A DNA stretch of 64,000 nucleotides, taken from contig OENT01000056.1 in the NCBI GenBank assembly GCA_900239685.1, positions 198,289 to 262,288 of the forward strand. Direction: 5' to 3'. Under the pieces are notes generated by a model that worked only from the letters and a program-made list of their open reading frames with translations, did not search any database and had not been told where the DNA came from. The position numbers and the translations under genes are program-made. Within the stretch, counting starts at the first letter, position 1. Each line of letters starts with the position of its first letter. This DNA is from Rotaria macrura (lineage: Eukaryota > Rotifera > Eurotatoria > Philodinida > Philodinidae). This document shows, piece by piece, positions 48,743-61,799 of this stretch.

Positions 48743-51700
48743 TCATCTATCAATTCGTTTTAATAGTAATAATAATAAAACAAATAGAATGTTCCTTAGT
48801 CGATGATAAGTCCAAGGACAATATGAAGATGAACTGATTTGAATAGCACGTTCAATATATACATCTCTCGTTGCTATAGTTGTTAATCGTATAGGTTTTC
48901 GACTAGAATTCAATCTTAGTGAAGAATATTTTGAATAACTAATTTTCATTTTTTTTGTTGTTAATGTTGTTGTTGTTGTTGTTGTTGTATCTGGTTCTTC
49001 TGTAAATAGAAATGAAAGTTATACTTATGAACATAGTCCTGAAATAATTAACTCATAAAATTCTACACTATTCTTTTGATAATACTTAACCTTATACTAT
49101 CGATTACATAAATATTAGTTTTCAATATCGGTGATGATATTGATTGGAAAATTTTTATTAGAAACTTTCCATTGTATAACATATTGTTTTTATTGCCGTT
49201 TGAACACAAGTTCATTCTATACATTGGTTTCTAATTACTAGAATCTTGACTGTGTCTCATGAGATTTTTTAATAATAAAGTAACTGTAAAGATAATAAAC
49301 TCTATTACTAGAATATCTACTGATTACGTATAACTTTGTTGTAAGACGACAAGGAACATATGTGAATTGATGAAGAAAATGTTTTGGTATTTATAATCAA
49401 ATTTATTCTTGTACACATGTAATTAACTCGAATGTTAGATCACTTTTCGATCAAGACGATATTTCCTTGATAAGTAATAGAAAAGTCGGCCTTTGGTTGT
49501 TAACTGAATATGAATTGTTGTATTTCAATTTCAAACTCTTTGCATGAATAAGGTTTCTGATAAGATTATTTGATTATGTCAATTTAAGCTTGTTGCATGT
49601 CATTCTTTTTTCTTTTTGGAAAGGTCAATCGATGAAAAAAAAAAAAGAGATTTACTATTGCGAGCACTTATGATTTCAGAATAGGTCATACTAAAAAATG
49701 GATGATAACACGTCACATCAACTTCTGCCATAAATAGTTTTATTCATAAAACGCTTGAAGATGAATCTGACTAAAGCAATCACTTAGCTATAGCATTGTG
49801 AAAAATGAATGCTTGATATTTTTAACAACGAGTGTTGTCTCGAATGAAAATTGATTTCATGTTTGCAGAAGTAAACTTTGTCAACTCTATCGACCTTTTA
49901 TCATAATCGACAATTATGGTTATGAAAAAACAAACAGTACATACTAAGCACGAATATTAGTGCTTCCTTTCTTCCATGAATATTTTCAGCTATACAATTA
50001 TATCGTCCAAAATCATCATCCGTATTCGTCTATGGTAAGGAAAAACAAAATAGTAAATATAAACATGATAACGAATATGGAATGTTGTCTACTTGAATTT
50101 TTAATTGATTTATTGACATTGTTTGATTTATTTGAATAATAGTCATTTTATTATCTTCAATTATTTGTCCATTTTTTTCCCAATATATACGAGCAAATGG
50201 ACGACTGATAATTGTACATTGTAATGTTACATTTTGATAAAATTGACTTTGTATTATATCATTATTTATTATAACAAGAGGCGGATCTAAATGTTTTTGT
50301 TTTCGATGATTATTCATTCGTTGTTAAATCGGATAAAAATGACAAACTTACATTCAACATTTATTGTAAATATACGATTCGATGCTGGTAGAACACCATT
50401 ATCAGCAATACATTCGACTGTATGAGGAAAATCTATATGCACGGATGGAATAAACCATATATTGCTATTATCCGGTGGTACTAAAAATGTATACACACGT
50501 ATGGTTCATATGAATAAAAACAAGTATCAATACAACTCTATTGTTCTTTGCACATTATAATCAAGAGACATACATATATATATATATATGTACGCACTTT
50601 ATTCTAAGCAGCTTAGAAAGTGCGTGTGAATTGATGTAAAAAAACGAAAGAGATGATTGAGTACACACACTCTCATTAATATGTCTACTTACATGAATCG
50701 AATTGATTCATATCAATATCACGAAAACGCCAACGTATATGAGGTAATGGCGTACCTTCGGCACGACATAATAATGTTAAGGATATACCACTACGTATTG
50801 ATATTATGGGAGGATTCGGACGAAAATCAACAATACGCGGTGGAACTAAAAATAAAAATAAAATTTGAGTGCTTGATTTAATGATTGAATATCCGAAAAG
50901 ATGATTATAGCTGTTGTTGAAAGTCGATTATAAAATCAAATTTCCATTACAGGAAATAACACGCATTATAAATTTAATAATGTCTTCATGTATGAGAAGA
51001 TGGAAAAGTATTGGTCTGATGAGTTTCTGTAGGGCTATCAAAAAAAAAGCCTATACACTTTCGCACGTACCCAGGGTGTTGCTATTTTTTCTTTCTTTTA
51101 AAATTAATCCAGAGCTGTCAGGACGGAAGTCGTGACTATCGCAATCCGAGTGTTGTTCCATCAAAGAAAATATCGTCGGGAATAACAACTTAAATTCTTT
51201 TCAACGAATCTTCGAGAGAACAACTTGTTCGTCGTCAATTCTTACAAATGACTGCCAATCAAAAAAAATAATAATTTACAACTTCCAAGACAAATGAATG
51301 CCGGAAAAATTTGATGTAGTCTCAATTTTTTTATCATAAGAATTTTGATCGAATCACTTTTATGTCGTTTTCTTTTCTTTTTCCTTTAGAAAAATATCGT
51401 TGCGAAATTTTAGGAGAACAAAAAAAAAGCCTTGAATTACGAAATCCATGCATAAACATGTAGCTTTATAAGACAAGAGTACTCATTAAAAAACGTATAT
51501 GTATATCTTTGATCGATCGAACGTATCCTACAGTTTTGAACGAAAACATGCTGGTATATCAAGCTCACTTAGTGTTAAACATCAATATTCAAAAACTGAA
51601 AATGTGTCGAAAAGATAAGGCTTTACGATTGTTATGTGAAAAGGAGGAGGTGAGAGACTTGGAGAATAATGTTTACTGCTGGTGTATTTTCCTACCTTGA

Positions 51701-54700
51701 ACTGTAAGAAAAATTCGTTTGGTTTTTCTCGGTTCCGTATTGATTTGACATTGATATTCTCCTTGATCATCTTCATTAACACGATCAATGATTAAATTAT
51801 ATGATCCAACATAATCAGATTCAAGACGATAATGATCTTTATTCGAATAGACAATACCATCAAATGCAATTAATGTTAGTTGCTCTTCTTGTTGTCCATT
51901 TGTTTGATTATTTCCACCTACATTTATTCGGTCGATTTTTTGCCACAGAACCTGTATAATAGAATACCGTACAATTCAATTATACTATTCATTATTGTCA
52001 TGCAATGGTCAAAAAAAAAAAGAAATAGTTTTATACATATAGACACAATCATCTATACATTTATTGATTGACTACCATAGAGTTCATCATATTAACTTAA
52101 GTATACAGTATAGAGTTCAAAGACAATTCACAAGTAATTATCGAACCAGTTGAAAGTTTGAATAGAATTGGTGTATACTTCGATTTCATACAAACATGTG
52201 TGTATATATCTGTTGACGTATATGTGGGTATCTAGCCTTGTAATCGAACTCTAATGTCTTTTTCACACACATTCATGCGTCCATTCTATTCACATGAGAG
52301 ACAGACACACACAATCATCATCTTCCGGTTCGTCGCCATCCGCATATGGAAATTTTGAACTTGATTGTATGCCCCTTATTCTCAATACAATATGTTGCAT
52401 ACATTTATATTTATATTTATATATAGAGAGATATATGTGTGCACCAATGTAAATAATCGTTACTAATATCAAATTATCCATATCGAAAAAAATAAAATCA
52501 AACAGAATATTCTGTCTCCGTCTCTTTCTCATATGTAAATAATTGCTTTTTTTATTTAGCTACCGACCGACCGACCGAACGAACGATCTCATCTCATATA
52601 CATATACGTATGTATTTATATATGTATTGACAGATCGTGTTTGTTTTCGATACATGATTTTCTTCGTTCGAACACTTGAAATCAAAGCAACAAAATAGAA
52701 AAGAATTTAATCATATCGGAATTAAAACTCAAGAATACAAACTGTTTTATGATGTTCAAACACTAGCAAAAATATGTCGTTGTTTTGTTTATCTTTTGAT
52801 GAGCACATCAAAACCAGACACAACACAGATTCTTATCATGAGAAGAAGCGAAATAGGGGTGGGAGTGATATCAATCTAATTAGTTCATCGTATATACAGA
52901 TGTAACTGTAGATTTGTTGAATCAACAGATCATATTCCAGAGACATAAACAAAGAAAGAAAATATACGAGTGACTTACTTTAAATGAACGAACTTCGGCC
53001 ACATAACAAGTTAAAATACATTTGCCACTAACTGGTACCGTATAGTTTTCGATTGTTGTGTCAAATGCTACGAGTGAACCAGCTAAATGAAAAATAATAC
53101 ATAATAACAACATAGCATTTGTATCGATGTTGTTTTGTATGATTTGTCTTTATACTGTCTTTGCGGACAAGGTGTCAAGTAAAATGGACAATCGTTCTCG
53201 TCGTTCAATGTACGCGTACTTTTTTTCTTTCTCCCTTTTCTCTTTCTCGCTTTTTTTCTCATTCACATTCACATTCTCTTTCTCTTTTCCGTCTTGGTCG
53301 ACATGATTATTCCAAAACATTGAACGATTGTATGCATCTCAAATAATAAAAAAAAGAAATGTGTTCATGTTCAAGCGAACGCCTGCTGCTAATTATCTTT
53401 GTTATTCCATGTTCACTGATCCTATTGAAATCAGCCTCAAGACATTAAGAAGAAAATGAATTGACCGACCAGGATGGATGCTTGTCGGTTAATTGAAAGA
53501 TGAGTGATGTTCGAACAAAATATAGATCGGGTGTGGTAGTTTTGAACATACTAAGCATGAATGACCAAGGTCGTTACATATTAGAAACGCTTGACTAATA
53601 ATGATTATTCTCTCATTCATATCAAAAGCAGGTAGTGAACTTCACCGACGCTAGTTAAAAAGGAAATCAACTTGTTGAATGTCTGTCTACGTGAGATGAG
53701 AGGCAGTGGCGTGGGGATGCTGAGATTTTTCAGACGAATTCATTCAAGTTTCATATTATATCAATGATCAGTGGAAAAACGAAACAGTTGCTGTTGTAAT
53801 ATGATGATTGTTTAAGAAGCGAAGAGAGAAGAAACGTCTGGCGAAATGATATGGATGAGAATGACGAATTATTATATAATTGCTCTTCAATTCAATCGTT
53901 CATTTACAACAATAAAATGGCAAATTACTATCTATTTGACAGTTGTTGTGAACAAAAGGACTATTTCGTACTCTAGAGAATTCTATAACTAATCGTTTTT
54001 TTTCTCTCTTGATATTCATAGATAAATATGGTACAACCGATTGAATGTTTCATAGACGAAGACTTTTTCTATATAATTCACCTTTCATGTTAAAAAGAAA
54101 ACAAAGTAGGAACAAACAGTATGCTCATTGACTGTTTCTTATGTTTAAGCTATTCGAAAGACGCCCTCAAGACAATATTGGATTATAGAATCTATTTTTA
54201 AAGCAGTTATTAAGAAAAGAAAGCTGTATTACTGAGTTAATCTTTTATCTTCCTGTCGGCAAGTCTATTTGAGATTCATAATTGATTGCTTCTGTTTCTT
54301 TATAAATATAAATCATGAATCGAAACGTTTTGGAACATAAATATTTAAACTGAAAGCACAATGTAAAAAGAAAAGCAAAAGCTTTCGATCTACATAGTTA
54401 CTGGTGCGAGTTTCACTAATTTTGTAACGGTTATTATCTACAGTTACTAGGAGATTCGAAAAAGAAAAAGCAAACATATTTGTTGAACTTCTCGATTTGT
54501 GTGACGTCTAAGTTTATCATGTTTCATATCCTGTTGACACAGATGAATTACATACAAACGTCCGTTTGGGTTGAAATTTTTCAATAGTTTTCTTTTTCGT
54601 ATAAGACTACGGCATATTCTTACTGAAAGCAATACTACAGAACTGAGTTTATTTTTCGATTACATATGAAATAGTCAGATCATATTAGTCAAAAGGATTT

Positions 54701-55524
54701 TGAATCGATCGATTTTCTTCTCATAGTGTTAAACTAAAAAGCTGCGGATAACATTTTCTCTTCGCTTGTCTATTTAACTTAATGTAAATGTAATCAACTA
54801 GAGATCGTTCGATCTTTCATGTTTTTTTTTGAAATTTTTCTTACTTGTCATAAAAAAAAATATATATACATATTAAGAGACACAGATGATGATCTACTCA
54901 TTGCATTAATGATGAAAAATAAGATTAAAACGTATACATAAAAGATGTACAGTCGATGAAAGAAAGAAAGAGACGGCACATCGATAGATCAGAACGAATG
55001 ATATATACATACATGTACAGAACAATAAGTGATAGAGACTTCTAATTCGTTCGTCTAATTTGACTGTTCGCTTTTAATATCCTACTGCGCATTACTTAGA
55101 TTGACATGAAAATCAAAATGATTCAGAATTTTCCAATAGAAAAATTTGCTTGCGCCCAAATTTTACAAAATGTGTTAGTCCGAAAAATGAAACAGCTCAA
55201 TTTAATAAGTCTCCTTAAAACGTTTTTTCTATTCTTTGAAAATTAATCTGAGTTTCTGAGACTATAATTTCATGTTTGAGAATCTTATGAGAGGTTTCAA
55301 TTTGTGAAGTAAACCACGATGAGATTGGTATCGTATTTCACAGGAGTACGGAGAAAAGTAAAGACAAATGTTTCACAATATCCAAGTCAACATAAAGAAC
55401 GATTTCTATCTAATCATTCATACTTACAAAGATCTTCTTCATCATAAATAATCAGTGGTATTGCAGATCGACTTGAAATTTCATAAATTGTTACAACCAA
55501 CAAGATTAACGTTAACCAGTACAT
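48743..55524 (-). CDS. Lachesin/IgLON-like three-Ig adhesion protein
   Basis: A predicted neuronal or epithelial cell-adhesion protein. Eight minus-strand exons, 55524-55428, 53082-52979, 51951-51696, 50845-50693, 50480-50352, 50286-50093, 50029-49945 and 48999-48743, join in phase to 424 residues. The signal peptide is MYWLTLILLVVTIYEISS. Ig1 runs from CILTCYVAEVRSFKVLWQK to EDDQGEYQCQINT, a V-type domain typical of lachesin, DPR and IgLON proteins. Ig2 has LTLLCRAEGTPLPHIRWRF and HTVECIADNG. Ig3 has VTLQCTIISRPFARIYWEK and DDFGRYNCIAENIHG. A Thr run follows, then a C-terminal hydrophobic segment (ILFVLLLLLL) with a few basic residues, which fits a GPI signal or a very short-tailed membrane anchor. 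A second signal-like start (MLLLCIIFHLAG at 53113) directly abuts exon 2 and could serve an alternative first exon. Confidence 0.9.
53083..55427 (-). other. First intron of the lachesin-like gene
   Basis: 2.3 kb, AT-rich. The 3' end of the intron (53083-53113) is open in frame with exon 2 and encodes an alternative signal-peptide start. A T/C-rich tract (about 53220-53290) lies just upstream of it. No repeat or coding was recognised elsewhere. Confidence 0.5.
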
Positions 55525-57737
55525 ATTCTACTAGATAAATGACATCGAGTAGGAATAAAAAAATGCGAGAAAAAGAGAACAATATAATAAATGACGAATG
55601 GATGGGCTATTCAATTACAGATTACAAGAATATATAGTCAGTCGGCTTCGTCAATGGTCATTGTCAGCTTAAGCAGGTAGTACTCGACAGATAATAAAAT
55701 TACCCTTATATGAGTATACTTATAGTTTTCAGCTCATATCGTCTGTGAAAAGAGCTAGTACATAAAGAAGAACATCAATCGAATGTTAATCGTCAAACAT
55801 TTCCGTAGTAATTCTTTCTAATTAGACCGTATGGTTTCCATATTAGAGAAGAATATAAAAATTTACTAAATGTCAGATGATTATTGAATGATGTTATTTA
55901 TTAGTCCAGTAAAATATATGATTAATCGTTCCTATTGTTATTTTACACTTGAACATTCTATGTACACAAATGAATGATTAGGTCGAGTGATAGTAAAGAC
56001 TATTATACGTAAGAAAAAAAAAGGAATCTTAACATCTGTTTATCGATCTAAAAGATAAGGCAATATCTATTTGTATTCGTGTCCTTGTATAAACACAGTT
56101 CATAAACAAAATCAATAAAATCGATTGTTGACAGTATTGATTCACTTTTCCTCTTTCATTTTTTTTTAATAATTTTCTTATCTCTATTTTATCGTTTAAA
56201 TGAAATGTAGAGTCGATAAAAAACGTTTCTGAGTTTAAAACAAACAACGATTACTTTCTTCGAAGAATTTCGATGACTATTTTGAACTTTATCTTTGTCT
56301 TTTTCTAATCGTTAATCGTTTAAGAATACAAGAAAACGACGATATATATTCTCTGAATTACAATTGTCGTTATTGATGATTAACATTCGATTTAAAATTT
56401 TGTAGAAGAGAATCTTTAGGAATATTCATTCACACTGAATTTTCTACAACGGGATTCCTTGAATTGGCATTGTCAATATTGAAAGGACATGTTAATAGTC
56501 TAAAACAGTTTCATGTCCTCAACTAAAAAACTAGGAGGATAATCTATTTTTACTGTATGTTGTGTCCACCTTTCGAAATTCCACGAGAATTTTTTTCGAA
56601 AATTTGTTAGGAAACTTCAAAACAATGCTAGTTTTTGTAGAAGTGATTTTTGTGTATGAATTCCTTTCTCTTATTGTCTATCTTCCAGCATGCGCCTATG
56701 ATTTGGATGTGTGTCAAGAATATATTCTGTCAGAGCATCATGTAACTAACTAAGTAAATAGAAGTCTTGGTTAAATGTCATATATTTCCGGAAACGTTCG
56801 ATTTTAGCCTACAAACTACTGAATCTTAAACTTGACCGGCTCATTATAATCGTAACAATTCAATCGGAAATTTAGAGTGATTAACATGAATGTTAAATTA
56901 CTCTTGAGTCTTCTACTACTATCATCTATGTCAGACTCGTATGTTCCAAAAGACACGACATCATACAAGCATTAGTTTCATTTTCCTATCTGATATAGAG
57001 AAACATTGCCTCAATTTTTCTAAAAAAAAAGGCGTGCTGATTGATTTTAAAAAGTTCATTATCGACAATCAAATAGAACTGATCGCTAATTCTGTTTGTA
57101 CTACGTTGTTTTATTTTGTAAATATTCTGTTTATAAATTTCATTATGTCCTATGTGTATACTGAGGTTACAAGTTTATTTTCTGAGAATAGATTTTAATA
57201 GGAAAGAAAAATGTCATAAAGTGAGTTTTCATCCATTCATGTTCAGTTTATGCAAGCCAGTGACTCGTCTATTTCAATTGAGATTATTGACTGTGGACAA
57301 AAAGAGAAATAGTAGCTGTCCAATTGAATCACATCTATAATGGATAATGTATACTCAGTTAAGCACACATGTTTCACAGCCATACACCGTGATTCTATTG
57401 AAGTTCATAATACGTGTTGAAGACATTGTAACTCAGCAACAAACACTGGTTCTCAATCAATCTTATCGATTTGGCAAATGTTTCTTCAATAGATTCAAAA
57501 ATTTGTGTTAGTAAGATAAAACAAAAGGTTAAGCTCAAATAGTTGAACTATGCGGAACATATAGACTTTTCAAGTGTGAATGGGTAGACACATTGTGAAC
57601 TAATGAAGCATGTACTATTTTCAGTAATGCTGCATTTTCTTAACTAACAATCATACAAGTTTCCAAAGAAATTTTTTTTCCCGAGGAGACTATCGGCATT
57701 GGACCACTTTCTTCGTACCAATGAAAGTACGCTATTA
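55525..57737. other. Intergenic region upstream of the lachesin-like gene
   Basis: AT-rich with several open frames of 60 to 85 codons (for example 56562-56753 and 56941-57198). None shows a domain, signal peptide or consistent splice structure. It should contain the promoter of the lachesin-like gene near 55530-55700. Confidence 0.45.
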
Positions 57738-58445
57738 TAGAGATGTGTAGGGTAAGTTTTTCTCTCACCTTGTGCCAGGATAAAGGAATTTTTCTTTACT
57801 CTTGTCCTACGCTACCCCTACCCTACCCTGCAAAATCTTTAGATTTGTTTACCCTACTCTACGCTGTAAATTTACAGGATAAATACCTTTATGGCTTGTT
57901 ATTCTTATTTTTCCTCACTCGGTAGAACCTACCAACCATGTTTTAATGTTCATCAAAATGACTCGTTTTTTCGCATCGTATGTAGTTTTTGATAACTTTT
58001 TGGACATATTTACAAATAGCAATCGTTTTAACAAAGCATGAATTTGAATAAAACAATGCAATAAATTAAATAACAAAAGAAATACAATCGATTGTTTTCA
58101 GCGACGCGGTTGAACTTATATCATTACTATATAAGTAAAATATATTTATGTGTTTATGTGATTGAATTACGATTGGTTTGTTCATTCTTCACATGAATAA
58201 TGGTTGGGAGATGTTGCTCGAAGATAGTCACCTTCTTAACGACTGAGCTAAAAATACGTCTACTTTCATTTTCATGATTTCCTTCTTTTTCTGACTCAAC
58301 TTTAATTTATTTGATTTTTACTTCTACAATATTGTTCTCCACTCCTCCGAATGCACACCTTGCCCCTACCCTACCCTGCTTAGTGCTTACCCTGCCCCCT
58401 AGGCTACCCTGCAGGGTAGGGTAGGGTAACCCTGCACATCTCTAA
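57738..58445. mobile_element. TA-flanked MITE with CCCTACCC subterminal motifs
   Basis: The left end GAGATGTGTAGGGTA and the right end TACCCTGCACATCTC are inverted repeats, each bordered by TA. Copies of CTACCCTACCCTGC lie inside both ends (about 57810-57835 and 58365-58435). At the right, GCAGGGTAGGGTAGGG forms an extra local palindrome. No transposase frame was found, and the open frame at 57743-57925 lies in the repeat. Confidence 0.8.
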
Positions 58446-59116
58446 TTCCAGCGTATGTATACCCCCACTTCAACTATTCTCTGTTCTCGCAATCTTAACA
58501 TCATTAATATTATTCTTTGCCAAAATCAGTTGTTGTGCCATCTGAAATTTTCAACAATTGCACTCTCAACCACTGTCTCGACTCAATATGGGAGGGGATG
58601 GGGGAGAGTACACTAAAACCTCTACATTGGATGATCCTCGAACATTGGGTAAAGCCAAAAAATTGTAATCCCAACTGATTAGGACTTTTGTGTCTTTCAA
58701 AATACAATTAGTTAGAGAGCTTTTTGAATATGGGTGTACTTCTATTAATTATTTAGACAACATTTGCTTTTAGTTGCATTGTTTCTTCTTTTATTTCTCA
58801 AAGAAATATTCAAAAGAGATTTCACACAATTTTTAACGCATATGCCTTTTTATGTTCGGTGTTCTTATTATCAATCAAAGTGGTAACAATCGTAATGCCA
58901 TTCAAAAAACAATGTCAACATGTGAGTACTTCACTTCTTTGCGTTATCGTTTTTCAAATGACGATATTTAAGGTTTATCATGAGACTGACGTCATGTCTA
59001 TTCATTGATGTCAGGAAAAAAATCCGAAAAATACCCACTAGAAATCTATACAAGTTAGATTAAAATGGACATTTTTGATTTTTGTAACTTCGTGCTTTCA
59101 ATAGGTCATCAAATCA
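58446..59116. other. Region upstream of the unrecognised two-exon gene
   Basis: Possible 5' exon at 58895-58921: ATG CCA TTC and six more codons, then a GTGAGT donor. It joins in phase to an acceptor (CAATAG) at 59104 and on to the ATG at 59117. This would add 13 residues. It is equally possible that 59117 is the real start. Confidence 0.4.
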
Positions 59117-60045
59117 ATGGCAATGGCAGGTTCACACTCTACTATTACCGATGTAGTTGCATATGAAGAAGGTCAGTTACCCATTAAACTTATGTATGAT
59201 ACATGGATACCTCGACCTCATTTCGTTGCTGTACAGTGTAAACCCAAGGAAAATGCTGATGATGATGAACTTCAAGTAATGTATGAAATTATCGGACGTT
59301 TTCTTCAGCGAAACTCCGAGTTTGACCAAAACGCGATACTCTGTTTTCGCCGTGGACAATGGAATTATCCGAAAACAGGACAGTGGCAAGCACGTTTATG
59401 CGTCTCGAAGCAACCATATTTGGAACACGCTCGAATCGCAGTTCAGGTAGTCTAGCTTGTTAATCGTAATGTAAATAATTTTAGCTTTCTTTTTTAAAGC
59501 CAGAGAATATTCCTAGCAGTAATAAAGAGTGGAATGGTACTACAGATATTGACAACGGAATGAATCAATGGTACGAAAAAAAAGTACAGCAGTACGCTAA
59601 ATACAAAGATGCATTCATTCAAAACGGAATTCCAAACCAGAGTTTAGTGGGAAATATCGTTTTATCAAGACTTAACTCTAGTGCCAATACATTTGAACTT
59701 GTTTGGACGTATCCAGCACCACGTATCGGCATTATTGCTCAATCACCGGCTAACGCTACTCTTCCTGATCTTTATAATTTTATATCGCAGGTCTATTCCA
59801 AAATTAAGGAAGAATTGACTACCTTTGATTGTCATCTTTGTTTATACGTTCGTGGTCAATTAGGTACGACTGTCACTTGCAGAAAAGGTCAAATTTTATC
59901 TGAAGATGGTCGATTAATAATGAACGAGAGTATGGTTGGCTATATTCAAATAGGCGAGTCTCAATATCTTCAGTGGTTACCACTCCAGTTAAATCAAATA
60001 TGGTTCAATGGTTTTCGTCAAGCCGAACATTTTGTTGAAACATAG
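59117..60045 (+). CDS. Unrecognised two-exon protein
   Basis: I do not recognise the family. Exons 59117-59446 and 59500-60045 join in phase 0 to 291 residues. It has no signal peptide and no transmembrane helix, so it is probably cytosolic or nuclear. The two halves show a faintly similar pattern, an aromatic-rich strand before RRGQW (first half) and RGQLGTTVTCRKGQ (second half), which may mean a duplicated domain. Start choice: MAMAGSHSTITDVV, with an upstream acceptor at 59104 and a possible small 5' exon. Its codon choice is a little less AT-biased than the surrounding genes, and it sits beside a MITE and a decayed FG-GAP gene. It could be a horizontally acquired gene that gained an intron, but that is only a suspicion. 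Confidence 0.7.
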
Positions 60046-61799
60046 CGAGAAAAAACTAAGACTTAGTCATTGATTTTATTCGACTGTTTTTAAAAACTTT
60101 ATAAATATTATATAATAATTACTTGGAAAAATTTTGATTCAGAATAAATGTGAAAACGAAAGACGACTGTTAATGCATTTCATCTTCATTCCTAAGGTGT
60201 ATTAGAATAGTAACAACTAGTGTCAATCACCTGATGTAGTAAAGACATATAAGTAAATCTTTTGATTTTGATCTTACTCAAGGATTGAGAAATTCATCTG
60301 CGAATTGGATTCAATATTGATTATGAAAAATCAAATATTCAATCAAAAATTATACTTCAAATAGATGATCCCTCAGGAAAAACATTTGTAAAATTAAACT
60401 ATGCACTAATGTATATGAACATTAGTTAGTTCATTCAGCTGGAATTTAAAAACGGCTAATCGTTTCTTATAGCAATGGTGACATCTGTATTTTAAAAATG
60501 TTAAGTTCCAGCTACTCAGATCTAAGATTGCGATCAAAGTAAACGGCTTGTAAACGATGGCATTTAGCAGGTTACGACTACAATCGAGGCTGTTTGTGGC
60601 GTAATCCGATCCAAAAAAATTCCAGTTCAGTTAAAAAAGACACAAGCATTCGGAAATGAACTACTGATTCATCCTAAGCCTTTTAAAGAGCTTTTCATAA
60701 AAAACGCTTTCACCACATTGAGAAACAGCTGAAAACAAAAAGATTGTGTCAAAAGACTAACAAAAACTTTTATCTCATAGGATCCAATTGTTTGGATCGA
60801 ACAAAGCGTACGTTCAATGTTTTGATAAAAAAGTCGTTTAAGGGGTCTTTCCCACAAAGAGTTGCTTTTTTTCAGCTGAGAAAAACATAAATTAACTGAA
60901 AGATTTCTGAAAACCCTTTGTAAGCTTCTTAATATCCTAATCGAAAAATATTGGATTCACAACACTATAAATTTTTTTGGTTTTTCTAAAACCGTATGAA
61001 AATGATTAAAAAAATCCCTCATCCCAAGGTCTATCTAAGATACTCACCAGGTACGCAACAATTTCATTTCAAAAAGGTATACTTATTTGTGTCCCTTTCT
61101 CTTTCATTTCGTTGAAGTTTACTGTCTCAGGAATACTTTATTAATAGATGCCATACAGCATACTTGCTGCGTGCGATACCAGTCATTTGGAAGCGTACGT
61201 ACCCCTATGCGTGCAGAGAGTGAAATAAGGCCAAACATGGACTGGTACTCATATATATATATATGTATGTATATACGGAGAGATCATTCTTTCATGAATA
61301 ATCTGTCTGAGGTTCTTGCTACGTTTTATTCATTCATCCACGCTTCATCAATTTCTATTCTCATATTCCTTTGTTATCTAACATCCCACTGACTCATGGA
61401 TAAACCAATAGGATTTAAGGTCGGGAACCCAGCCTATCAGATGATCCCATTTTATCAGAGATCGAGTATAAATGGAGTTTGAGAGATCACTTTTGTTTTC
61501 TTTTTCCTTGGTCACGTTGTCAACAGAGCGATGCCTGATAAAGGGAAAATATTTGGTATTTTCGATAATTATAGACTGGTCCGATGGTGAGGTTTGGATA
61601 TTGGTCTTGTTTCAAGTGTTTCATTAGCTGTTTCCACTCATATCTAAATTCACATCATCACGTACGCAACCGCACACTTGCAGATGCAAGTGTTCATATC
61701 CTTCACTTGAATGTTTATTTGGATACATTGAAAGGAAAAAGAGAGATAAATAAGTTTTTTGAGCGATTTTTAAAAAATGTCACTTAAAAAATTGAGTTT
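60046..61799. other. Intergenic region, no gene recognised
   Basis: AT-rich at first, then more mixed sequence from about 60450. Contains an (AT)n run near 61249-61263. The open frames of 60 to 100 codons (for example 61087-61392) lack domains. I see nothing else. Confidence 0.45.

Noticed and set aside
56562-57340. Three hydrophobic open frames in a row
   Set aside because: Different frames, no joining splice sites, no signal or domain pattern; likely composition.
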